NCBI RefSeq assembly: GCF_004307995.1
Contig: NZ_SIRE01000006.1
Location: 62,001-126,000 of the forward strand
Length of the DNA stretch: 64,000 nucleotides
Origin: Paenibacillus thalictri
GTDB lineage: Bacteria; Bacillota; Bacilli; Paenibacillales; NBRC-103111
Direction of reading: 5' to 3'
A program made the translations under genes and the position numbers. Below the pieces are notes generated by a model that did not search any database, was not told where the DNA came from, and was given only the letters and a program-made list of their open reading frames with translations. Below are positions 53,074-62,379 of this stretch, piece by piece; position 1 is the stretch's first letter; every line of letters starts with the position of its first letter.

Positions 53074-54657
53074 ATGTTTAAAGTATTAGTCATGGACGGC
53101 ATTAGCGACATGGGGATCCAAATGCTTTACGATGCGGATGATGTAGCCGTAGAGAAAAAGAACGGCTTGTCCGAAGACGAACTGGTGGCCATTATCGGCG
53201 AATATGACGCATTGCTTGTGCGCAGCCAAACGAAAGTAACCGACCGCATCATGAGCGCTTCCAGCAAACTGAAAGTGGTTGGCCGCGCCGGCGTTGGCGT
53301 CGATAACATCGACCTCGAAGCAGCCACAAAACGCGGTATCGTTGTTATCAACGCACCGGACGGCAACACCATCGCTACCTGCGAGCTGACTTTCGCCATG
53401 ATGATGGCTGTAGCCCGCTCTATTCCTCAAGCTTATAAAAAGACAGTTTCCGGCGAATGGGACCGCAAAACGTTTGTTGGCGTGGAACTCCGCAATAAAG
53501 TGCTTGGCGTTGTCGGCATGGGCCGTATCGGTTCCGAAGTTGCCAAACGCGCCAAAGTGTTCGGCATGGACGTAATCGGATACGATCCGTTCCTGACAGA
53601 AGACCGCGCTGAAAAAATCGGCGTGAAACTGGGTTCCGTTGAAGATATTTGCCGCAATGCCGATTTCATTACGGTGCACACGCCGCTTACCAACGAAACG
53701 CGCCATATGATCGCCCGCCCGCAATTCGAAATCATGAGAAAAGGCGTGCGTATCATCAACTGCGCCCGCGGCGGCATCATCGACGAAAAAGCGCTGGTTG
53801 AAGCGATCGCCGAAGGGATCGTAGCCGGAGCCGCGTTTGACGTGTACGAGCAGGAACCGCCTACTTCCGATCATCCATTCCTGAACAATCCGAAAATTAT
53901 CGTTACCCCTCACCTTGGGGCATCTACTATAGAAGCGCAGGAAAATGTCGCTATCGACGTTTCCGAAGAAGTGCTGCACATTCTCCGCGACGAGCCGTTC
54001 AAAAACGCGGTAAACATCCCGCCGGTACCGGCAAGCGTTATGCACAAGCTGCAGCCGTATTTCAACCTTGGCGACAAAATCGGCCTGTTCCTTGGCCAAA
54101 TCGTCGACGGCGCGGTGCAAGAAATTGTGATCAACTTCTCAGGGGAACTGATGGATGTCGACATTAGCCCGCTTACCCGTTATATTGTCAAGGGCATCTT
54201 TACGAACAAGCTGGAAGGCGTCAATATCATCAACGCCATGCATTTCGCCAAAACCCGCGGCATCAACATTACGGTACAAAAATCGTCGGCTTCCAAAAGC
54301 TTCACGAATCTCGTAAGCGTGACGGTCAAAACGCAAAAAGAAGAAAAAACGGTTGCCGGCACGCTGCTGACCGGTTACGGAGAGCGTATCGTACAGCTCG
54401 ACCAATATCCGGTTGATATCCCGCCGGAAGGCAATCTGCTGCTGATCTCCCACAACGATAAGCCGGGTATTGTCGGCAAAGTCGGTACATTGCTTGGCAC
54501 CAACGACGTGAACATTGCAACCATGCAGGTTGGCCGCAAAGTGATCGGCGGATCGGCGGTTATGATCCTGACTACCGACAAACCGGCTTCGCAAGACGTC
54601 ATGGAACAACTCGCCAAACTGCCTGATTTGACAAATGTGAAGCAATTGACGATTTAA
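53074..54657 (+). CDS. serA: D-3-phosphoglycerate dehydrogenase SerA
   Basis: SerA oxidises 3-phosphoglycerate in the first step of serine synthesis. The protein of about 527 residues begins MFKVLVMDGISDMG, preceded by GGAGGCAGAAAAC. It has the NAD-binding motif GVVGMGRIGSEVAKRAK, the RAGVGVDNIDLEAATKRG segment, the catalytic ARGGIIDEKAL and Asp/Glu region, an intervening domain and a C-terminal ACT domain (LLISHNDKPGIVGKVGTLLG) that usually binds serine. Regulated by the upstream T-box. Confidence 0.97.
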   Translation: MFKVLVMDGISDMGIQMLYDADDVAVEKKNGLSEDELVAIIGEYDALLVRSQTKVTDRIMSASSKLKVVGRAGVGVDNIDLEAATKRGIVVINAPDGNTIATCELTFAMMMAVARSIPQAYKKTVSGEWDRKTFVGVELRNKVLGVVGMGRIGSEVAKRAKVFGMDVIGYDPFLTEDRAEKIGVKLGSVEDICRNADFITVHTPLTNETRHMIARPQFEIMRKGVRIINCARGGIIDEKALVEAIAEGIVAGAAFDVYEQEPPTSDHPFLNNPKIIVTPHLGASTIEAQENVAIDVSEEVLHILRDEPFKNAVNIPPVPASVMHKLQPYFNLGDKIGLFLGQIVDGAVQEIVINFSGELMDVDISPLTRYIVKGIFTNKLEGVNIINAMHFAKTRGINITVQKSSASKSFTNLVSVTVKTQKEEKTVAGTLLTGYGERIVQLDQYPVDIPPEGNLLLISHNDKPGIVGKVGTLLGTNDVNIATMQVGRKVIGGSAVMILTTDKPASQDVMEQLAKLPDLTNVKQLTI

Positions 54658-54753
54658 GTCATAACGCTTTTTTACACAAATCGTCATGAACCGTACAAAG
54701 GGCTTGTTGTTCCACGAACAACAAGATTTCTCCCGTCGATTCACCAAAAAAAG

Positions 54754-54782
54754 AGAGCTTCCGATCTAGAATCGGAAGCTCT
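54754..54782. terminator. Bidirectional terminator between serA and resE
   Basis: A 12-bp perfect stem AGAGCTTCCGAT / ATCGGAAGCTCT (54754-54765, 54771-54782) with A-runs on the left and T-rich DNA on the right, between converging genes. Confidence 0.88.
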
Positions 54783-54792
54783 TTGCTTTAAA

Positions 54793-56607
54793 CTATAGCT
54801 TTTTGCAGGGGAGTATGATGGAAAATGTCGTTCCTTGCCCAAGCGTGCTGCGTACGACGACATTTCCTTGGTGGGCGTCGACGATGTTTTTAACGATGGC
54901 GAGGCCCAGTCCCGTACCTCCGGTTACGCCCCTCGTCCGCGCTTTATCCGCTTTGTAGAACCGTTCGAACACATAAGGCAGATCCTCCGGCGGGATACCG
55001 TGCCCTTGGTCGGAAATATCGATCTGAATGGCGTCCGCATCTTTATGCAGCACCTGCTCTGCTTTAATCGAAATCGCAGCCCCGCCCGATGTGTGGCGGA
55101 ATGCGTTATCCAGCAGATTGGTCATGACCTGCTCCAACCTGTCCTCATCGGCTTGTTCAAGCACCAGCGGAAGCTCCGGCAGCTCGTAAGCAAGCGCGAT
55201 TTCCTGTTCTTTGGCCAGAACGGCGAATTTACGGTAAATCCGCTTAATAAATGTCCCGACTTCAACTTCCCGGAAGTTAAGCACCATATTGCCGTTTTCC
55301 ATCCGCGCCAGATCAAGCAGGTCGTTAACGAGCCGTCCCATGCGAAGCGATTCGTCATGGATCACCTGAGCCAGCTCCTTGCGTTCTTCGGGCGAAGCGG
55401 CAATATCGTCCAGCAGCGCCTCGCTGTAGCCTTGCAGCATGGAAAGCGGGGTTCTGAGCTCATGTGATACATTAGCGACGAAATCTTTGCGCAATTTATC
55501 CATCCGGTGTTCTTCCGTGACGTCCCGCAATACGGCGACCGCGCCGCGGACAACATCGCGAGAGTACAGCGGGGCCATAACAATCGACCACACCTCGTTG
55601 CGAACGTGCAGCTTGGAATTCATCTCGCTGGCCTCCGCCACGACGGCTTCAAACAGCTGCTGCATCGGCTTCGGAATCGTCTGCCGGTTGACAGGTGGCG
55701 TTTCGCCCTCCTGAAGGCCGATCAGGCTCCATTCCTGGACGATTTTCTCGCCTTGCGGATTCGTCAAAATCACATGTCCCTCGGCATCAAAGGTGATGAC
55801 GGCATCGATCATGCTTCGCAGCACGCTGGCCAAATGTTCTTTCTCATGGTTCAGCGCTTTGATCGTATCCTCCAGCTCTTCACCCATATGATTGAACGTT
55901 TTGGCAAGCTCGCCGAGTTCGTCCGACGAGGTGATCGGCACCCGCGTTCCGTATTCGCCTAATGTAATCAAATCCGCAGCTTTCTTCAATTGAAGCAGAG
56001 GTTGTGTAATCCGCGTCGACAAAAAGAAAGCGAAAAACGTCGTCAGCAAAAAGCCCATGACGCCGACATACGCAAATAGCCGCTTGACATAGGCTTGGGT
56101 CGATTCCAGCGACTGGACGGTCTGGTAAAGGACCAAGGCCCCCAGCGAACCGCTCTGACCCTCCGCTTTCAGCGGAACGGCCACGGCCAAATATTCGCTT
56201 TCCAGCCGGTCTTTCGAACCCATCTTCACCTGCTCGTGATTGTCGATGCTTTGCCCGGCTAACACCGACTGCAGATCGCTTTTTGGGAAGAGGCTGTCGA
56301 CTTTGACCGCCTCTTTCTGCTCCATCGGCAGCAGGTTGAGCTTCGTATCCAGCAGGATGATTTTGGCATCTTGTGCGCTGAGCAGCTCATTGATCGTTTG
56401 CAAATATTTAGGCTCGTTCAGATGCGGAATCACTTCGGCGGCGACCCGGGTGGAGAGCCGGAGCAGCGTCTGGGTCTGATCCTGTGTTTTGGCGAAATAG
56501 GTCTGAATATATTGACCCCAAAAAAGGCTCAAAATGAGCAAAACGAAAGCTACGAGACCAATGATGGTCATCCATAGCTTTCCGACAACGCTTTTAAGTA
56601 TGAACAC
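54793..56607 (-). CDS. resE: Sensor histidine kinase ResE
   Basis: ResE senses a respiratory or oxygen-limitation signal and phosphorylates ResD. The 604-residue protein has a first membrane segment near residues 12-32, an extracytoplasmic domain, a second segment (about 178-200), HAMP (RITQPLLQLKKAADLITLG), a PAS-like domain (MIDAVITFDAEGHVILTNPQG), the phosphorylated His in VSHELRTPL and an ATPase domain (NLLDNAFRHTS; GTGLGLAIVKNI). The GTG start abuts the resD stop. Confidence 0.95.
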   Translation of the reverse strand: MFILKSVVGKLWMTIIGLVAFVLLILSLFWGQYIQTYFAKTQDQTQTLLRLSTRVAAEVIPHLNEPKYLQTINELLSAQDAKIILLDTKLNLLPMEQKEAVKVDSLFPKSDLQSVLAGQSIDNHEQVKMGSKDRLESEYLAVAVPLKAEGQSGSLGALVLYQTVQSLESTQAYVKRLFAYVGVMGFLLTTFFAFFLSTRITQPLLQLKKAADLITLGEYGTRVPITSSDELGELAKTFNHMGEELEDTIKALNHEKEHLASVLRSMIDAVITFDAEGHVILTNPQGEKIVQEWSLIGLQEGETPPVNRQTIPKPMQQLFEAVVAEASEMNSKLHVRNEVWSIVMAPLYSRDVVRGAVAVLRDVTEEHRMDKLRKDFVANVSHELRTPLSMLQGYSEALLDDIAASPEERKELAQVIHDESLRMGRLVNDLLDLARMENGNMVLNFREVEVGTFIKRIYRKFAVLAKEQEIALAYELPELPLVLEQADEDRLEQVMTNLLDNAFRHTSGGAAISIKAEQVLHKDADAIQIDISDQGHGIPPEDLPYVFERFYKADKARTRGVTGGTGLGLAIVKNIVDAHQGNVVVRSTLGQGTTFSIILPCKKL

Positions 56608-57324
56608 TTATTTCGGCACCTCTAGCTTATACCCGACGCCCCACACGGTCGTAATCATCGCAGCCGCCTCTGACGATACTTTATTGAGCTTTTCTCTCAG
56701 CCGCTTGACGTGGGTATCCACCGTGCGCAAGTCGCCGAAAAATTCGTAGTTCCAAACATCCTTCAGCAGTTCCTCGCGGGAGAACACTTTATCCGGCGAA
56801 ACCGCCAAATAATGAAGCAGTTCGTATTCTTTAGGCGTCAGCGCCACTTCTTGTCCGCCTGCGGTGACACGGTGCGCATCATGCTCAATAACGAGATGCG
56901 GGAACACAATGTTATTGCTGGAATTGACTTCCTTGGACAAATAGGCAGTCGCCGACGAACGGCGCAATATCGCCTTCACCCGGTAAATCACTTCGCGTGG
57001 GCTAAACGGCTTCACAACGTAATCGTCTGCTCCGACCTCGAAGCCCTGCACACGATTCGTCTCTTCGCCTTTGGCGGTCAACATGATGATCGGAGTGGAT
57101 TTCACCTGCCGCAGTCTCGCGCATACTTCGATGCCGTCGATACCCGGCAGCATCACATCAAGCAAGATCAGATCGTAATCTTTCTCCATCGCTTTGTTTA
57201 ACGCGGATTCGCCGTCGTCAGCTTCATCGATTACATAATTTTCCTTCTCCAGATACATCCGCAGCAGCCGGCGAATCCGTTCCTCGTCATCCACAACGAG
57301 GATTGTCGCTTTCAATTCCGACAT
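56608..57324 (-). CDS. resD: Response regulator ResD
   Basis: OmpR-type regulator, about 238 residues. Receiver motifs are VVDDEERIRRLL, the phosphoacceptor in LILLDVMLPGIDG and KPFSPREV; the C-terminal winged helix is ALTPKEYELLHYL..VFSREELLKDVWNYEFFGDLRTVDTHVKRLREKL. In B. subtilis it controls anaerobic and cytochrome genes including resABC. The ATG at 57324 follows GAGGGAGTGCA; the extension to 57342 is rejected for that reason. Confidence 0.96.
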   Translation of the reverse strand: MSELKATILVVDDEERIRRLLRMYLEKENYVIDEADDGESALNKAMEKDYDLILLDVMLPGIDGIEVCARLRQVKSTPIIMLTAKGEETNRVQGFEVGADDYVVKPFSPREVIYRVKAILRRSSATAYLSKEVNSSNNIVFPHLVIEHDAHRVTAGGQEVALTPKEYELLHYLAVSPDKVFSREELLKDVWNYEFFGDLRTVDTHVKRLREKLNKVSSEAAAMITTVWGVGYKLEVPK

Positions 57325-57351
57325 TGCACTCCCTCTTTCCATCCCATTTTT

Positions 57352-58611
57352 TTAGACTCCCGCGTACGAGTGAAGTCCCGCAATCACCAGATTCACGCCG
57401 ACAAGCGTAAACATAACGACAATAAACCCGAGCACCGCAAGCCAGGACGACTTTTTGCCCTGCCAGCCGCGCGATAAGCGCAAGTGCAGATAAGCGGCGT
57501 AGAAGAGCCATGTAATAAGCGCCCACACTTCTTTCGGATCCCATCCCCAGAATCTTCCCCACGCCTCGGCCGCCCAAATCATGGCAAAAATAAGCGCCCC
57601 TAACGTAAAGATCGGGTATCCGATCGCAATAGCTCTGTAGCTGATCTCATCGATGTCTTCGGCGTCGATGCCGCCCATTAACGGACTGATTACCGCGCCA
57701 AGCGGCTTGCGTGCAATCAGCCGCAATAAGGCGTACAAAATAATGCCGCTTAACAGCGACCAGACGGTCGTGTTCAGCTTTCTTCCCGCGTTCGCGCCTT
57801 TCATCCAATAAGGCGCTTCTAACGGCGCCGTGCTCATGCCAAGAAACGGCTTCATTTCAATCTGCTCCGCTTGGTACGGCTTAAAAAGCGGCGGCAGCAC
57901 ATAATCCACCTTCTGGTCAATCGTCTGCTCTTGGCCGGATTTATCGGTGAAGGTCACCTTCTCCGAAAATTGCGCGTGATATCCGCTTGCGTTAAAGCTG
58001 AAAATTGCCGTCACAAAACCAACGATAATCAGCAGCACAAACAATGTGAATTCGATGCCCCGCTGCTCTTTGCGGTCCTTATCGGAAGTGCCTTGATAAT
58101 TGACGGTGCGCAGCAAATACATCAATCCTGCGGCGAAACCTACACCGAAGAAAGCTTCACCCGCCGCCGCCGTCGTTACGTGAATTTTCAGCCAGTAGCT
58201 TTGCAGCGCCGGAATCAGCGGCTGAATATCATGCGGAAAAACGGATGCGTAAGCGACGATAATAATCGAAACCGGCGTGGCGAACATCCCAAGCACCGGC
58301 GTGCGGTACAGCAGATACACAATGATGAACGCCAAGGAGATCATCATCCCGAGAAAGGTCATAAATTCGTACATGTTGCTTGTCGGAATATGCCCGCCCT
58401 CATACCACCGCGTGAAGAAAAACGTGACATGGGACAAAAAGCCGATCACTGCAAACGAGAAAGCGATATTGCCCCATTTTTTCACATGCCGTTCCGGGTC
58501 GTTGTGACCCCATCTTTTTCCTGCAATCGAGACAACAAACAGCAGGAATGCGATGCAATAAACAAAAAACGCAATCAATAAAAATGTGCTGCTAAGCGAA
58601 CTTGTGCTCAA
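57352..58611 (-). CDS. resC: Cytochrome c biogenesis protein ResC (CcsA/CcsB type)
   Basis: Membrane heme-handling protein of cytochrome c system II. The 419-residue protein has eight or more membrane segments and the tryptophan-rich WWD-like motif AAEAWGRFWGWDPKEVWALI, with flanking heme-ligand histidines (HVTTAAAGEAF and YLHLRLSRGW regions). It overlaps the resB stop by 4 bases. Partner of ResB in the heme-delivery complex. Confidence 0.95.
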   Translation of the reverse strand: MSTSSLSSTFLLIAFFVYCIAFLLFVVSIAGKRWGHNDPERHVKKWGNIAFSFAVIGFLSHVTFFFTRWYEGGHIPTSNMYEFMTFLGMMISLAFIIVYLLYRTPVLGMFATPVSIIIVAYASVFPHDIQPLIPALQSYWLKIHVTTAAAGEAFFGVGFAAGLMYLLRTVNYQGTSDKDRKEQRGIEFTLFVLLIIVGFVTAIFSFNASGYHAQFSEKVTFTDKSGQEQTIDQKVDYVLPPLFKPYQAEQIEMKPFLGMSTAPLEAPYWMKGANAGRKLNTTVWSLLSGIILYALLRLIARKPLGAVISPLMGGIDAEDIDEISYRAIAIGYPIFTLGALIFAMIWAAEAWGRFWGWDPKEVWALITWLFYAAYLHLRLSRGWQGKKSSWLAVLGFIVVMFTLVGVNLVIAGLHSYAGV

Positions 58612-60272
58612 AGCGGTTTACCCCCTGTTTCCATCTGTCTCGGGTCTACGGCGACGCCCGTTTTGTTTAACATGGCCGCCGCTTCCTTGCGGATACCAAA
58701 CCAGTTTTTATTCGTGTGGCCGCCAAGCGAAAGCGTTCTTCCGTCAATACGCAGCCAAATGCGGCGATGATGCCAATAAAAGCCCATCACAAGCCCGATC
58801 ATAGAAATGGCCGCCCCGACCCATACATAAGGCATGGCGCGATCCACGCGAATATTCAGGTAGCTGGTATAATTGGAAACCTCGACGTCCTGCATGGATC
58901 CTACGGATAAATCGAACTTGTTGCTGATTGCGCCGTTAATTTCATCCTGGCGGAACGTTTGCTTATCGATTTGTTTCGGGAAATAAACGTACGGCTCGCC
59001 TTGCGGCGGCAAATCCGGACCGGTGATGGTAAATATAAATCCCGGCACTTTCGGTTCATTCGAGCTGGTCATCGGCAAACCTTTGCTATCCAGCGCGAAA
59101 TCCGGGAAATACGCTTTCAGCTTCAGCGTGTATGGCCCCGCTTGGTAGCTTTCCGCTGGCCTGGTCATCGACAACGAAAGCGTGCCATAAGCTTGTCCAG
59201 TCATCTTATTTTTTAATGTCGGCTTTACGGAGAGCAGCATCGGCGATTCTTTGTAATCAAATTGATACGCCATAAACCCATTATACGAAAGCGGCTCGTT
59301 CACGATGATCTTCTGCCGGTGGACTTCCTCCAGAACAGGCTCTTTCGCCGGCGTATCGCAATCGGAGGTGCACTTGTACAGCACCGCTTCCGTCTCGTAA
59401 AGCTTCGGAACCGCTTGGTCGCGCGCTTTGAATTCGGCCGACATTTCATTCTCGTCGTAAAACTCCAGCGTAAACTTCTCGTTTTTCAAATAATACGGCG
59501 AGTCGGGAATTTTCTTGATCTGTCCTTCGGGAAAGCCGATATATTGGTCCATATGCCAACCCGGAATGCTGCGCATCAGCACCGCGATCAGAAAAATAAT
59601 GAGACCGATATGGTTGATATAAGGCCCCCAGCGGCTGAAACGATACTTCTCGGCAAAAAGCGCCGTTCCTTCGGTATACACCCGGTAATTTTTTTTCTCC
59701 AGCTGCTTCTTGGCTTGTTCCACCCATTGTTCAGGCTCAACTTGCGCTGGAATATCTCCGCTGTATGAAACCTTCTGCCTGAGAATAAAACTCAAGTGCT
59801 TGCGGATTTGCTGTTTGCTTAACGCCCGGTATAACGGCAGCACGCGATCGAGACTGCAAACGACCAGCGAGGTCCCGATCATGAAAAGCAGCGTAATAAA
59901 CCACCAGGATTCGTACGTATGGGAAAGTCCCAGCAAATAATAGATGTTGCCCAGCGTGCCGTATGTATCCTTGTAATAGGTGGAAGGATCCAAATTGATA
60001 AATGTGTTTTCCTGCGGATATACCGTTCCGAACATGGCGCCAATCAGCGTAATGACAATTAAATAAATGGCGATTTTGACCGAGGAGAAAAAGTTCCACA
60101 CCTGGTCGATAATCCCCGGATTTTGCTTTTGCGAACGCCTAGCGACACCGTCATAACGCATTTCAAGCGGCTCCTGACCCTCCTCGTCAAACAGCGGCTT
60201 GCCGCATGACTCACAAAGCACAGTGCCGATATGATTTTGATGGCCGCATTCGCATTTGGTGTTTTCAATCAT
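58608..60272 (-). CDS. resB: Cytochrome c biogenesis protein ResB
   Basis: System II cytochrome c assembly protein, 554 residues. It begins with a small zinc-ribbon-like segment (KCECGHQNHIGTVLCESCGKP) before the first membrane helix. The body has FFSSVKIAIYLIVITLIGAMFGTVYPQ, further membrane segments, and a large extracytoplasmic domain. With ResC it forms the heme-delivery unit. Transcribed with resA and resC. Confidence 0.95.
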   Translation of the reverse strand: MIENTKCECGHQNHIGTVLCESCGKPLFDEEGQEPLEMRYDGVARRSQKQNPGIIDQVWNFFSSVKIAIYLIVITLIGAMFGTVYPQENTFINLDPSTYYKDTYGTLGNIYYLLGLSHTYESWWFITLLFMIGTSLVVCSLDRVLPLYRALSKQQIRKHLSFILRQKVSYSGDIPAQVEPEQWVEQAKKQLEKKNYRVYTEGTALFAEKYRFSRWGPYINHIGLIIFLIAVLMRSIPGWHMDQYIGFPEGQIKKIPDSPYYLKNEKFTLEFYDENEMSAEFKARDQAVPKLYETEAVLYKCTSDCDTPAKEPVLEEVHRQKIIVNEPLSYNGFMAYQFDYKESPMLLSVKPTLKNKMTGQAYGTLSLSMTRPAESYQAGPYTLKLKAYFPDFALDSKGLPMTSSNEPKVPGFIFTITGPDLPPQGEPYVYFPKQIDKQTFRQDEINGAISNKFDLSVGSMQDVEVSNYTSYLNIRVDRAMPYVWVGAAISMIGLVMGFYWHHRRIWLRIDGRTLSLGGHTNKNWFGIRKEAAAMLNKTGVAVDPRQMETGGKPL

Positions 60273-60290
60273 AAGCGACCTCTTCTGTCA

Positions 60291-60818
60291 TCATGGTTTC
60301 TTGGTGGCCAGAGCTACCGTATGCTCTAAAAAGTCCTCTGTCATCTGGCCTACCTTAACGGAGGCGATCCGGCCGTCAGGCCCAATGAAGAAAGTAGTCG
60401 GGTAATTGATAACCCCGTACCTTTTGCGGATTTCTTCCTTGTCGTCGAGCAGGATTGGAAAACTCAACTTATACTGGGTGACGAAATTTTGCACCGTGAT
60501 CGGGCTTTCCGCAAGGTTGACAGCAAGGAATTCGATATCTTCCCTTTTGGACTGCTCGTATTGCTGCTGCATCGCCGGCATCTCGTCCTTGCAAGGCGGA
60601 CAAAACGTACCCCAGAAGTTAAGCAGCACCGTTTTCCCTTTATAATCCGACAGCTTGTGCGTTTTGCCGTCCATGCCCACGAGCGTAAAATCGGGAGCTT
60701 TATCTCCTTGCACCGGTTTTTTGTTGTCTTGAAACAAATTACCGGCAAGCGTCAGCCCGCCGATGAGCAGAACGGCGGCAAAGATGACCAGTTGTACCCA
60801 CTTTTTATGTTTGCCCAT
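60291..60818 (-). CDS. resA: Thiol-disulfide oxidoreductase ResA
   Basis: Membrane-anchored thioredoxin-like protein that reduces apocytochrome c so heme can be attached. The 175-residue protein has an N-terminal anchor ([20 protein letters not shown]) and the active site [14 protein letters not shown] (Cys-Pro-Pro-Cys), then the cis-Pro loop [17 protein letters not shown]. subtilis ResA has CEPC, so the middle residue differs. First gene of the res operon. Confidence 0.95.
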   Translation of the reverse strand: MGKHKKWVQLVIFAAVLLIGGLTLAGNLFQDNKKPVQGDKAPDFTLVGMDGKTHKLSDYKGKTVLLNFWGTFCPPCKDEMPAMQQQYEQSKREDIEFLAVNLAESPITVQNFVTQYKLSFPILLDDKEEIRKRYGVINYPTTFFIGPDGRIASVKVGQMTEDFLEHTVALATKKP

Positions 60819-60876
60819 TACTACCCCACCTCTAGGTCCAGCATAACCCCATTATATCGAAATAAACTCCAGGCAA

Positions 60877-62193
60877 TCAGCGGCCTTTTTGAATTTTATG
60901 TGTCTTTGGCGCTTTGGAAAACGGCGCCTTTCCTCCATGGGAACGCGGCGCGGCGGAAGTATTTTCCCTGCGTCCGGAGCGTCCGGAGCCCGTTGCGGCA
61001 GTACGGCCGCCGGCTTTCGGCCCGGAACGGCGGGCACCCGCTCTCGGCTTGGCGCCAAACGGCGCATTCTCTTCCGAACGCGAACGGCGCGTGTCGCCGC
61101 CGGACAGGCTGCGCGTGCGGCCGGTCTCGCGCGAATCCGCCGATGAGCGGCGTCCGCCTTTTGCCGCGCCGGCGGATCTAGCCGGATAAGCGCTCTCCGT
61201 GCCTTCGCTGCTCCGGCGCGAGCCGCCTCTTGCAGCAGTTTGGCGCTCCGGGCTTTCGCTGCCACGACGCGAGCCGCCTCTTGCGGCAGTTTGGCGCTCC
61301 GGGCTTTCGCTGCCACGGCGCGAGCCGTCTCTTGCGGCGGCATGGCGCTCCGGCTTGGCTGCAGTTCGGCCTCCCGCCGTTTTGCCTTTTCGGCCCGGCT
61401 GCGCGGTCACTGCCCATGCGGGACGGGATGCTGCATCCGCTTCCTCAGCCTCCTCCACCTTCACGCCTCCGGCCATCATGGCGCTGCTGCGCAATTCCTT
61501 GATTTCCTGAGGGGAAAGGTGGCGGTATTTGCCGCGCGGGACTCCGAGCAGCGCGATCGGCCCGAACTGAATGCGCCGCAGCTTGATAACCGGAAATGAG
61601 ATCGATTCGAACATCCGCCGCACTTGGCGGTTGCGCCCTTCGTAAATCGTGATTTTAACCGTTGTTTCATTTTTGTCCGGATTCACGTCATGATAGTCCA
61701 CTTCCGCAGGCGCCGTCATGCCGTCCTCCAGCTTAACTCCTTTTTGCAGTAACTCCAGCTGCGAGCCGTGAGGCGTTCCTTTCACCGTCGCCAAATACGT
61801 GCGGGGCACGTGATGTTTCGGATGAGTCAGCAGATTGGCGAATTCGCCGTCGTTGGTCAGCAGCAGCAGACCTTCCGTATCGTAATCAAGACGTCCGACC
61901 GGGTATACTCTCTCTTTGACGCCAGGCAAGAAGTCGCTAACCACTTTTCGCCCGGCCGGGTCGGATGCGCTTGTGATGACCCCTTTCGGTTTGTTAAGCA
62001 GCAGATACACTTTTTGTTCCATACGGATGGAACGGCCGTCGACGGTAATTTCGTCTTGCGCAGCATCGACCTTGACGCCAAGCTCCTTTACCGTTTCCCC
62101 GTTAACTTGCACCCTTCCCGCCGTAATAATTTCTTCGCATTTGCGCCTGGAGGCAACCCCTGCCTCGGCGAGCACTTTTTGCAGTCTTTCCAT
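60877..62193 (-). CDS. rluB: rRNA pseudouridine synthase RluB with repetitive basic tail
   Basis: Pseudouridine synthase that modifies 23S rRNA. Residues 1-60 form an S4 domain (MERLQKVLAEAGVASRRKCE); the catalytic Asp is in VYPVGRLDYDTEGLLLLTNDG and the later RNRQVRRMFESISFPVIKLRR is typical. The core ends near residue 245. The remaining ~190 residues are Ala/Arg/Gly/Ser-rich with a 17-residue unit repeated three times (61195-61347). B. subtilis RluB has about 245 residues, so the tail is a long addition that could bind RNA. Position between spmB and resA is as in B. subtilis. Confidence 0.93.
   Translation of the reverse strand: MERLQKVLAEAGVASRRKCEEIITAGRVQVNGETVKELGVKVDAAQDEITVDGRSIRMEQKVYLLLNKPKGVITSASDPAGRKVVSDFLPGVKERVYPVGRLDYDTEGLLLLTNDGEFANLLTHPKHHVPRTYLATVKGTPHGSQLELLQKGVKLEDGMTAPAEVDYHDVNPDKNETTVKITIYEGRNRQVRRMFESISFPVIKLRRIQFGPIALLGVPRGKYRHLSPQEIKELRSSAMMAGGVKVEEAEEADAASRPAWAVTAQPGRKGKTAGGRTAAKPERHAAARDGSRRGSESPERQTAARGGSRRGSESPERQTAARGGSRRSSEGTESAYPARSAGAAKGGRRSSADSRETGRTRSLSGGDTRRSRSEENAPFGAKPRAGARRSGPKAGGRTAATGSGRSGRRENTSAAPRSHGGKAPFSKAPKTHKIQKGR
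61195..61347. repeat. Three 51-bp tandem repeats coding the RluB tail
   Basis: Units of 51 bp at 61297-61347, 61246-61296 and 61195-61245 encode the 17-residue pattern R-x-x-A-A-R-x-G-S-R-R-x-S-E-x-x-E. The second and first units are almost identical. High local GC content and repeat identity suggest recent expansion by slippage. Confidence 0.85.
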
Positions 62194-62273
62194 AATTTGA
62201 TTTCACCTCAAGCTAATGATACTCATCCGCGGATGAAATCACAAGTTTGATTGGTGATAAATGCCGACAACGC

Positions 62274-62317
62274 CAAAAAAACTGCAGCAGCTCACGGGTA
62301 CCATAAGCTGCTTGCAG
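62274..62317 (-). terminator. Intrinsic terminator after spmB
   Basis: CTGCAGCAGCT (62282-62292) pairs with AGCTGCTTGCAG (62306-62317, one bulge) and U8 follows on the minus strand. It ends the dacB-spmA-spmB transcript, so rluB starts a separate unit. Confidence 0.85.
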
Positions 62318-62379
62318 TATGAAAAGACGAAGTTAACCGATATAAGAATCGTATAAGCATAATAAGTGCGTGCTCGGAA

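Noticed and set aside
61195-61347. CRISPR-like tandem repeats
   Set aside because: Units are adjacent without spacers and encode in-frame 17-residue repeats of RluB.
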